In this document: piece by piece, positions 8,521-15,136 of the stretch | Layout: each line of letters starts with the position of its first letter | How positions within the stretch are numbered: the first letter of the stretch is position 1 | Assembly (NCBI GenBank): GCA_035441325.1 | Contig: DAOROA010000004.1 | Coordinates: 38,059-102,058, forward strand | Origin: Competibacter_A sp002352125 | GTDB taxonomy: Bacteria > Pseudomonadota > Gammaproteobacteria > Competibacterales > Competibacteraceae | Direction of reading: 5' to 3' | DNA: 64,000 nt | Notes under the pieces: model-generated | Databases searched by the model: none | The model's input: the letters and a program-made list of their open reading frames with translations, nothing else | Told to the model about the DNA's origin: nothing | Position numbers and translations under genes: made by a program

Positions 8521-9158
8521 AGCGCCGGTTCCTCTGGTGCGCTCCATGGCTGTTCGTCGCTGGAATCGCTCCCGCCCAGGCCGAACGCAACTACGCGACC
8601 GACATTTGTTCCCTTCCAGTCCAAAGCGGTGCCGCGCCCGCGTACAAGATCTTGCGCATGGTGAGCAGCGGAGCGCCGTTGGAGATCGTGGAGCCCAACA
8701 TCCAGGGCTACACCAAGGTCAAGACGCCAGAAGGGACGGTGGGTTGGATCATGACCCAATACCTGATGGACCAGCCCAGTGCCCGGAGCCGGCTGGCGCA
8801 GATGGAAACGCGCATCGCGGCCCTGGAGAACGAAAATCGCGCCTTGCGGAGCGATTCCGAGGCGTTGAACGCTGCTCGCGAGGCATCGACCCGCTGCGGC
8901 GAAGAACTGGCGGACGTTCGCCACACCGCGTCGCAAACCCTGGCCATCGAGGAAGAAAACCACCAACTGCGGCAAGAAATGGCGACATCGCACGAACGGC
9001 AAAGCCAACTGGAGCTAGAGAACGCGACCCTGCGCGACCAATCTCGCCGCAACTGGTTCATCGCCGGCGCCGGCGCCGTCTCTGGGGGACTGTTGTTCGG
9101 CCTGATCGTCCCGCACCTTTCTTTGGGTCGGCGGCGACGGCGCTGGGATCAGCTCTGA
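8517..9158 (+). CDS. SH3b domain protein with coiled coil and C-terminal membrane anchor (TIGR04211/YgiM-like)
   Basis: 213 residues. A signal peptide ends near APAQA, followed by a bacterial SH3 domain (about 25-85, including GAPLEIVEPNIQGYTKVKTP). A coiled coil spans about 90-185, and a C-terminal helix with a basic tail (FIAGAGAVSGGLLFGLIV) completes it. This is the classic layout of the YgiM/TIGR04211 family, anchored in the inner membrane with a periplasmic SH3 domain; its physiological role is poorly known. GTG 8517 is preferred because the signal peptide follows directly and it overlaps the 50-aa ORF stop. The frame is also open upstream to 8262. Confidence 0.85.
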   Translation: MKRRFLWCAPWLFVAGIAPAQAERNYATDICSLPVQSGAAPAYKILRMVSSGAPLEIVEPNIQGYTKVKTPEGTVGWIMTQYLMDQPSARSRLAQMETRIAALENENRALRSDSEALNAAREASTRCGEELADVRHTASQTLAIEEENHQLRQEMATSHERQSQLELENATLRDQSRRNWFIAGAGAVSGGLLFGLIVPHLSLGRRRRRWDQL

Positions 9159-9197
9159 CATAAGGGCGCGCGGACCACCAGCCCAATGCTTGCCGGT

Positions 9198-9695
9198 TCA
9201 TGGCCCGCTCGACCGAGCTGCGGTCGAGCGGCCGCCTGACAGCACGGTGCGCAACAGCATTTCCAGGCAACGCGCCGCTTCCGCGTAAACCCCTGGTCGT
9301 TTGCTCGCGCGAGGACCGGCTACGTTCAAGACCCGGATGCGGTGTTCATCCAGCCATACCCGGAATCGCTCAGGATCGAATTCTTCTTCCAGCGCCACGA
9401 TCAGGCACGGTTTGCCGATTTGGCGAGCATAGTCCGCCGTCAACGCCGTACCGCCATCCAGCGCCCCCCGGTTGAGAATCAGGGTGCCGTCCGAGTCCTC
9501 GACGTTGCGGCGGGTACGGATTTCGTAATCGCTTTCCAAGGTTTCCATCAAGGGATAGCGGTCGGGAATCGTGCCGTCCTCGGCCAGTCGGCCTTGCGGA
9601 CACCAGCCGCCTGCGGACAGACCGAGGGCGAGCGCGACATCGAGGCCGGCCCGGTCGACGCCGGTCTGACCGCCGCTGATTATTTTATCGATCAT
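9198..9695 (-). CDS. SLOG-superfamily putative molybdenum carrier (cpYpsA) protein
   Basis: 165 residues. The start has the SLOG/YpsA nucleotide-binding motif SGGQTGVDRAGLDVAL, and GGTALTADYARQIGKPCL follows in the middle. These match the family annotated as putative molybdenum carrier or cpYpsA. The founding link to molybdenum cofactor binding is by structural analogy; SLOG proteins are now thought to bind nucleotide-derived ligands. It is a single gene, convergent with the SH3 gene and divergent from the YaiI gene. The last twelve residues (SGGRSTAARSSGP region) are encoded by the hairpin and look like extension into a terminator. Confidence 0.85.
   Translation of the reverse strand: MIDKIISGGQTGVDRAGLDVALALGLSAGGWCPQGRLAEDGTIPDRYPLMETLESDYEIRTRRNVEDSDGTLILNRGALDGGTALTADYARQIGKPCLIVALEEEFDPERFRVWLDEHRIRVLNVAGPRASKRPGVYAEAARCLEMLLRTVLSGGRSTAARSSGP
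9205..9231. terminator. Perfect 10-bp hairpin at the convergent gene junction
   Basis: CCGCTCGACC at 9205-9214 pairs perfectly with 9222-9231 around a 7-nt loop. It lies inside the last codons of the minus-strand SLOG gene and just past the end of the SH3 gene. It could help terminate rightward transcription, but there is no T-run. Confidence 0.4.
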
Positions 9696-9799
9696 CGAAC
9701 CTCCTCGAAGTAGCCGCCGTTCGGACCCATGTTATGTTTCCAGCATAATCCTGCAACCTGAACTTCCGAACGCTCGCGGATTATTTGAGGAGATTTCTC

Positions 9800-10258
9800 T
9801 TGAAAATCTGGATCGACGCGGACGCCTGCCCGGCTCCGGTGAAAGCCATCGTGTTTCGCGCTTCCCAGCGGGTTCGCGTGCCCGTCGTTCTGGTGGCTAA
9901 CCATCGCGCGCAGACGCCGCCTTCGCCACTGGTCACAGCGGTACACGTCGGCCAAAGTTTCGACGCGGCCGACGATTACATCGTGCAACATGCGACCGTC
10001 AACGATTTGGTCGTCACCGCCGACATTCCGCTGGCGGCGCAGCTGGTGGCGCAAGGCGTGCCCGCGCTCAACCCGCGCGGCGAGTTGTACACCGAGGACA
10101 ACGTTCAAGAACGGTTGGCCTTGCGCAATCTCAAGGAGGAATTGCGGGCGATGGGTGGCGTATCCGGCGGCCCGGCGCCCTATCACGACCGCGACAAGCA
10201 GGCTTTCGCGAACGGCCTGGATCGCTGGCTGGCGCAACGCCGAGCCAACCAACGTTAA
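9800..10258 (+). CDS. YaiI/YqxD family (DUF188) PIN-like protein
   Basis: 152 residues. The start IWIDADACPAPVK and later VVTADIPLA with ALNPRGELYTEDN are diagnostic of the UPF0178/DUF188 family, which has a PIN/NYN-like fold with conserved acidic residues and is a presumed nuclease. TTG 9800 is preferred because GAGGAG lies 7 nt upstream and the protein then begins right at the first strand. A TTG at 9785 in the same frame would precede the Shine-Dalgarno. The family role in cells is not established. Confidence 0.9.
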   Translation: MKIWIDADACPAPVKAIVFRASQRVRVPVVLVANHRAQTPPSPLVTAVHVGQSFDAADDYIVQHATVNDLVVTADIPLAAQLVAQGVPALNPRGELYTEDNVQERLALRNLKEELRAMGGVSGGPAPYHDRDKQAFANGLDRWLAQRRANQR

Positions 10259-10400
10259 CTTCGTCCCACGACTCAAAATTTCCGCTTGGTACGAGTAAAA
10301 TTTTGCCATCCGTCGCGCTGGTATTCCGTAACCGGGGAAGCGGGCATCACGGAAATCGTCCGAAATCCTGATTTCCCTTACTAGACCAAAGGAGATTCCA

Positions 10401-11960
10401 ATGGGATTCATTCAAAATTACGACGATTTGCCCATGAACTGGGTCGGGGATTGGGCGGGACGCCGTGCCGCGCTAACACCTAACCGGATTGCCCTCTACG
10501 ACTCGTTCACCAAAAAGACTTACACCTTTCGAGACATGAACGACCGGGCCTGCCGGGTGGGAACCCACCTGGCCGACGCGCAGGCCCTGCGCAAAGGCGA
10601 CGTCATCGCCCTGATTTGCCGCAACCGGATCGAGGCCATAGACGTTTATCTGGCCTGCGGAAAACTGGGGATCATTTTGGCGCCGTTGAGCCAGCGTTTG
10701 AAAAAGCCGGAATTGGACGACCTGCTGGCGCGTCTCCAGCCCCGTGTCCTCATTCACGAAAACCAATTTGCCGAACTGGTTTCGACTCTATCGATACCCT
10801 CTTCGATCCGCTCGGTAATCGACATCGACGGCGACCAGGACTTTTTTGAAAGCACAATCCTGAAGACCGATGCCCGAGAGGTGAACGTTCCGCTGGCGAC
10901 GAACGACATTTGCCTCTACGTCCATACCGGCGGAACGACTGCCGTGCCGAAAATCTGCATCGTGTCGCACCGGCAAATGATCTGGAACGCGGTCGATATC
11001 CTCGCGACCGGTCTTGCGGGAACTTACCGAAACGTGCTCATTACCTTCCCCTTCTTCCACATCGGCGGATGGAATACCTTTACGCCGCTGTTTTACGCGG
11101 GCATCACCGGCATCTTGATGCGCGAATTCAATCCTGGCCTGATGCTGGAACTGATTCACGAGGGGCGCGTCGAGAATTTTGGCGCGGTCGAAGCCATGCT
11201 GCAATTCCTGATCGCTCATCCGAAATTCGGGGAAACCGATTTTTCCAAGCTGAAAGCGATCACGACCGCCGCCGCGCCCTGCTCGAAAGCGGTGATGCAG
11301 GTCTTCTTGGACAAAGGCATTCCGATCAGCCAGACCTATGGGATGACCGAGGCCGGCCCTTCCAATTTCGCCTACATCCCCCGCTCCGGTTCGCTGGAAG
11401 AATTGCTGACCTATTCGGCCAGCATCGGCACGTCCATGTTCCACTGCGACGCCAAGATCATCGACCCGGAATCCCGGCAAAGCGTGGTGCCCGGCGAAAC
11501 GGGCGTGCTGTGTCTGCGCAGCCCCCACAACTTCGACGGCTATCTTCACGATCCGGCACGGACCGAGAAAGTCATCGATCAGGATGGCTGGATTTATACG
11601 GGAGACTTGGCCGTACAAGATCGGGACGGCCTGATTTACATCAAAGGGCGGGCGGACAACATGTTCATCTCTGGGGGAGAAAACGTCTCCCCGGAAGAGA
11701 TCGAACAAGCCTTGACGAAGCACCCCGCCATCGCCGGGGCAATCTGCAGCGGTATTCCCGATCCCAAATGGGGGCAAGTGCCGGTCGCGCTCGTGGTTTT
11801 TCACGCCGGCCACAGTGCCGCAGAGGACGAACTCAAGGCGCTTTGCCGAGAACATCTGGCCGATTATAAGGTTCCCAAGCAGATCCGGTCCGTTGCCGAA
11901 TTACCCCTCACCGGCGCCGGAAAGCTGAACCGCAACGCCGTAATCGCGATGTTTTCTTAA
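10401..11960 (+). CDS. AMP-dependent acyl-CoA synthetase/ligase
   Basis: 519 residues, typical for acyl/aryl-CoA ligases. The phosphate-binding loop is HTGGTTAVPK, the adenine-binding motif is QTYGMTEAGP, the hinge region reads YTGDLAVQDRDG, and the C-terminal catalytic Lys lies in LTGAGKLNRNAV. It should activate a carboxylic acid to its CoA ester through an adenylate in the cytoplasm. AAGGAGAT precedes ATG 10401 at good spacing. It stands alone, with no beta-oxidation partner, so chain length is unclear. The variant VPK in place of the usual TGxPK is mild. Confidence 0.9.
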   Translation: MGFIQNYDDLPMNWVGDWAGRRAALTPNRIALYDSFTKKTYTFRDMNDRACRVGTHLADAQALRKGDVIALICRNRIEAIDVYLACGKLGIILAPLSQRLKKPELDDLLARLQPRVLIHENQFAELVSTLSIPSSIRSVIDIDGDQDFFESTILKTDAREVNVPLATNDICLYVHTGGTTAVPKICIVSHRQMIWNAVDILATGLAGTYRNVLITFPFFHIGGWNTFTPLFYAGITGILMREFNPGLMLELIHEGRVENFGAVEAMLQFLIAHPKFGETDFSKLKAITTAAAPCSKAVMQVFLDKGIPISQTYGMTEAGPSNFAYIPRSGSLEELLTYSASIGTSMFHCDAKIIDPESRQSVVPGETGVLCLRSPHNFDGYLHDPARTEKVIDQDGWIYTGDLAVQDRDGLIYIKGRADNMFISGGENVSPEEIEQALTKHPAIAGAICSGIPDPKWGQVPVALVVFHAGHSAAEDELKALCREHLADYKVPKQIRSVAELPLTGAGKLNRNAVIAMFS

Positions 11961-12039
11961 AGCCGACTTCCCCCGTCGACGCACTGGCCTGGAAACCGGA
12001 AAGTAGCCGATGACCAATCGGCTCCGGCCAAAACGGTTC

Positions 12040-12318
12040 CTACGGCAAGGCCACGATGCTGACGCGGGCGGTTCCACTCATATCCAACCGTTTGGCGGCA
12101 GCACGGGACAGATCGATGATTCGTCCGCCCCCGTGCAGCCCCCGGTCATTGATCGTCACCTCGACCGTCTTGCCGTTGCGGAGATTGGTCACCCTGGCCC
12201 GACTGCCGGAGGGCAAACACGGGTGGGCGAGTGTTGCGCCAACAAAAAATTGGCGATCACGTCGCACGAAAATCGAGCGATGCAGGTCTTGAAACTTTCT
12301 TGGAAACGGATAGATCAC
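12040..12318 (-). CDS. RlpA-like double-psi beta-barrel protein, N-terminally truncated
   Basis: 92 residues from GTG 12318 (GGGAG 9 nt upstream). The segment AHPCLPSGSRARVTNLRNG, then VTINDRG and RIIDLSRAAAKRLDM, match the second half of the RlpA barrel of septal-ring lytic transglycosylases. The usual signal peptide and the first strand with the ASWYG motif are missing; the N-terminus is unrelated and basic. Secreted function is therefore doubtful, and this may be a decayed gene or a shortened relative. The conserved Asp in NDRG is present. Confidence 0.6.
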   Translation of the reverse strand: MIYPFPRKFQDLHRSIFVRRDRQFFVGATLAHPCLPSGSRARVTNLRNGKTVEVTINDRGLHGGGRIIDLSRAAAKRLDMSGTARVSIVALP

Positions 12319-12768
12319 GCTGATTTGCTCCCAGCTCTTTACTTATTTTTTTCTGGTTTTCCGTGCTATGTTTAAAATCAGTTCTGCCCGGGAACGCAAC
12401 CAGCGGGCGGAACGAGCTAAGCGCGGCGGGACCGGCCGCGTGGCATCCCGGCTTTCGTTTTTTGATTCACCGAACGGTGGACCGTCCCGATGAGCACGGC
12501 TCAACCTCCGCCGATGAGGAACTCTGGCACGCAAAGGACGGCCGACCTACGAGGTCAACGCGAGCCTGGTAGCTGCGGCCGCCGGCTAGCGCAATGGACG
12601 CGCTGGCTATCGATCAATAGCGGGTTTTCCGGTTTTGAACCAGCGCCTTGCGCGCCGTTCCCCGCGAGCAGAGTACGGTAACGCCACAGCGAAATGGAAA
12701 AAGCAAGCGATATTCGGCTCGCTGGGGTTGCGATTGGCCCTGCTGCTGCTCATGGCAGGAGGATTGAT
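12319..12768. other. 450-base region with degenerate coding signal
   Basis: No full gene is evident here. On the plus strand, frame fragments read as plausible protein only if joined across frames: an acidic stretch up to about 12545, then a KGRPTYEVNASLVAAAAG stretch ending at an in-frame TAG (12587-12589). A frame ending in a membrane helix follows (see 12635-12799). This suggests an eroded gene. The first bases hold the promoter of the RlpA-like gene. Confidence 0.3.
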
Positions 12769-12799
12769 ATGTTGTTCTGTGGTCCGGTTATTTTATTGA
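12635..12799 (+). CDS. Possible small membrane protein (54 aa) or remnant
   Basis: From TTG 12635 a frame runs 54 codons to TGA 12797, ending in a good hydrophobic helix (LGLRLALLLLMAGGLICC). It overlaps the start of the lipoprotein gene by 31 bp. No Shine-Dalgarno precedes the TTG, and the frame is closed upstream by TAG 12587. It could be the tail of a decayed membrane protein rather than an expressed gene. Confidence 0.22.
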   Translation: MNQRLARRSPRAEYGNATAKWKKQAIFGSLGLRLALLLLMAGGLICCSVVRLFY

Positions 12800-13233
12800 T
12801 CGCTCTTTTGCTGCTGGGTTGCGCCAGCGGCGGTGACCACCCCGATTTCGACCACGGGCAGATCAATCTACCCACCCGCTCGCTGGCAACCTTGAATGCC
12901 GTTCCGGACGGAACCCGAAGCCCGGCCATTATTGGATTCAATCGCGCGCTGGATGCGGCGGCAGCGCGGAACATAGCAGTACAAGGAACGCCAACGGGCC
13001 GGCCGGTGGGGAGCGGCATCACCGCAACTCCGGTTTACGCTCCAGTAAAGGTTGATGGTTTGATCCGGCGCGAACTGAACGGCCATCCGTTGGCGGATAC
13101 TTTGGTCGAGACGGTCAACGCCTTGAGCGGTGATGGCCTACCCCTTGGTTCGGCCGGAAAAAACACCGATCCAGCGACCCTATTGCGCATGCGCGGAGAT
13201 ACCGTCATGCTGCTTTGGCGCTATCCCCTCTGA
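12769..13233 (+). CDS. Hypothetical lipoprotein
   Basis: 154 residues. ATG 12769 has a strong AGGAGG 6 nt upstream, followed by a signal peptide with lipobox LLLGC (Cys at about 18). The mature part (about 135 residues) has no domain I recognise and no repeats. It is likely attached to a membrane on the periplasmic side. An upstream in-frame ATG at 12694 is rejected because it lacks a Shine-Dalgarno and would bury the signal. The gene converges on the GFA gene. Confidence 0.7.
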   Translation: MLFCGPVILLIALLLLGCASGGDHPDFDHGQINLPTRSLATLNAVPDGTRSPAIIGFNRALDAAAARNIAVQGTPTGRPVGSGITATPVYAPVKVDGLIRRELNGHPLADTLVETVNALSGDGLPLGSAGKNTDPATLLRMRGDTVMLLWRYPL

Positions 13234-13374
13234 ACCGCAAGGACGCTTGGAGCAAAATATAAGTAACCCCATGCGACATCTGATCGCTGGCGCCCAAAAA
13301 CGGAGATCGCAAGATCAAAGCCCGATACCCAGAGCCATCCGCGGTCAGCCCATACCACCAGCTCCCACCCGCCT

Positions 13375-13785
13375 TCAAGGATCTTCGGGAAAAATGGGAA
13401 GTTCGCTGGCCGACATGCACCAAGACGCTCTGGAATCCCAAAAAATGTTGCGAGCCGGCTTGATACCAGGGTCATCGTCCAAGGCACCAGCCGGTACCAG
13501 AAACAACTTGCCGTTCCGGGTCCGCCACGGCAGCGACGACCCGCAGATGCCGCAAAAACCGATGCAGAAATGCTCCGCCGCCGGCAACTCGTAGCGTCGC
13601 ACGCCGGCCTCGCCCCGGGTCCAGGCAAACTGCGCGGCCTTCACGAGAATGTTGGCCGAGTGAGCAGAGCCGGAGCTCTTGCGACATCGGCTGCAATGGC
13701 AGTACTGGAAAAACACGAATGGCGTCCGGATTTCGAACCCCACGGCGCCGCACAAACAGGAACCTCGAATCGTCGATTCATCCAT
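13375..13785 (-). CDS. GFA/CENP-V family zinc protein
   Basis: 136 residues. The pattern GSCLCGAVGFEI, FFQYCHCSRCRK, then CIGFCGICGSSLPW contains the Cys residues that bind two zinc ions in the GFA (glutathione-dependent formaldehyde-activating) fold. Members are often annotated as aldehyde-activating proteins, but most have no assay. ATG 13785 starts right before the first zinc motif, as in the family. The frame is open upstream to 13953, but that part crosses a hairpin array and looks noncoding. Confidence 0.88.
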   Translation of the reverse strand: MDESTIRGSCLCGAVGFEIRTPFVFFQYCHCSRCRKSSGSAHSANILVKAAQFAWTRGEAGVRRYELPAAEHFCIGFCGICGSSLPWRTRNGKLFLVPAGALDDDPGIKPARNIFWDSRASWCMSASELPIFPEDP

Positions 13786-13809
13786 CGGCTTCTCCGCACT
13801 CGATGCAGG

Positions 13810-13867
13810 CCGATCTCGCCCCGGATCGACGGCGAGATCGGCCCCTCTCCCTCCAACGGAAGAGGGG
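13810..13867. repeat. Double hairpin (REP-like) downstream of the OmpA lipoprotein
   Basis: Two adjacent palindromes. CCGATCTCGCC (13810-13820) pairs with 13831-13841 as a perfect 11-bp stem. CCCCTCT (13842-13848) pairs with 13861-13867. The CCCTCTCC/GGAGAGGG type recurs between fabI and ppiD (61879-61905), suggesting a dispersed element. It lies between the OmpA stop and the GFA gene and may terminate or protect the transcript. Confidence 0.5.
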
Positions 13868-13888
13868 TCGTTTTGCTTTACGCGACCG

Positions 13889-15136
13889 TTAACCGGGCGC
13901 GCGACAATCGACGATCTTGAACTCCACCCGCCGATCCAGCGCATCCCGGGCATCGTCGGTCCCGGTACCGATCAAGTTTTCTTTTGATCCCACGCCGTTG
14001 GCAATGGTCCGATTCTTCAACAACGGTTCGTTACGCTCCAATTTTTTCTTGACAGATTCTGCCCGCAGCAAGGACAAGCGCTCGTTGATCGGCTCGGGAC
14101 CGGTACGGCTGGTATGCCCCACGACCTCCAAACAACCCTTGTTTTGCGAGGTGCGCTCGGCGATCTGCTCCAGCCAAATCGGATACGGTCCGGTCACCTG
14201 CCGATCCGCTAGAAAAGCCGTCGAACCGGGCCTGAACAAAAACTTGACCGCAAGGCGTTTGTTGGACAAACCATAATCGACGATCTTGCCAAAAGCCTCC
14301 GTGGCATCATTGCGCCGGTCCAGCTTCCAGTTCGTCAGATAGAGGCCGTTGTACACTCGCAATTGCTCGCCGCCTGGAGACCGTAGTGCGCTTTGATACA
14401 AATCCAACGCTTCCCGGTATTGGCGGTTATTGTAAGCGTCGATCGCTTCGCTGATCAGCGATGCCGTGAGAATACGGTCCACGTAAACCGGATTGATCGG
14501 ATCGCCCGGTTTGGTACCTTGACACGTCTTGATGTAACCCTCCGTAGCTTGGTCCGGCGCCCAGGCCGGGCTATCCTTGAAATACGTGGTAGGAGTGATA
14601 TTGACCCCATCGGGTTTGGCTCGCGCGACGCCCTTGGAAATGATCTTCCCCGACTTGAGATCGGCGAGCGCCAAGCAGATGCGAAACGCTTCGCGCGTCC
14701 CTTCGGTTTTGCCTTCTTTGTTGACACCGGTGAACGTCCCGACGAGTACGATCGGAGATTTGGCAACCGCCGCCGTCGAGAAGGGTTCCACCGTAAATTG
14801 CGGATATTTGTTTTTGACCAGCTCGACGAGGCGCGCCTCCATAGACCGCGTCGCGGCCGATTGCGCGCCCGATACGCCGTCGACCAACGGATCGATGACC
14901 AGCGCGTATTTCGCGGATTCCCCGCCTGCGGCGGACAATTGCGCGCGGCCGAACAAATCGTTCGCGGCTTTCAAAAACGCATCGTCGAAGGGAACCGGCT
15001 GAACCGGAGGAGCGGCTGGAGTCGATGCCTGCTTCTGGTCGGCAGAAGGCGCAGCGCATCCTCCCAAGCACGCTACCAGCACCAGAACAAACCAGTTTCG
15101 CATCAGTCCGGAACTACCCATTTCAAGAATCTTCAT
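13889..15136 (-). CDS. OmpA-family lipoprotein coupled to the Ser/Thr kinase
   Basis: 415 residues. The signal peptide has lipobox CLGGC (Cys at about 27). A middle domain (about 50-250) is reminiscent of FlgO/TolB-N-like lipoproteins, and a short TPR-like stretch (YNNRQYREALDLYQSAL) follows. The C-terminal OmpA/MotB peptidoglycan-binding domain (about 295-412) has VVGHTSRTG, LSLLRAESVKKKL and DALDRRVEF. It should tether the outer membrane to the cell wall. ATG 15136 overlaps the kinase stop (ATGA) and has AGGAGG 10 nt upstream, which settles the start among three in-frame ATGs. Coupling to a kinase suggests it reports on, or is governed by, envelope state. Confidence 0.85.
   Translation of the reverse strand: MKILEMGSSGLMRNWFVLVLVACLGGCAAPSADQKQASTPAAPPVQPVPFDDAFLKAANDLFGRAQLSAAGGESAKYALVIDPLVDGVSGAQSAATRSMEARLVELVKNKYPQFTVEPFSTAAVAKSPIVLVGTFTGVNKEGKTEGTREAFRICLALADLKSGKIISKGVARAKPDGVNITPTTYFKDSPAWAPDQATEGYIKTCQGTKPGDPINPVYVDRILTASLISEAIDAYNNRQYREALDLYQSALRSPGGEQLRVYNGLYLTNWKLDRRNDATEAFGKIVDYGLSNKRLAVKFLFRPGSTAFLADRQVTGPYPIWLEQIAERTSQNKGCLEVVGHTSRTGPEPINERLSLLRAESVKKKLERNEPLLKNRTIANGVGSKENLIGTGTDDARDALDRRVEFKIVDCRAPG

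Noticed and set aside
10788..11855. A 355-codon antisense frame inside the acyl-CoA synthetase gene
   Set aside because: No family motif, rich in Arg/His/Asp as expected for a GC-rich shadow, while the sense strand has complete ligase motifs.
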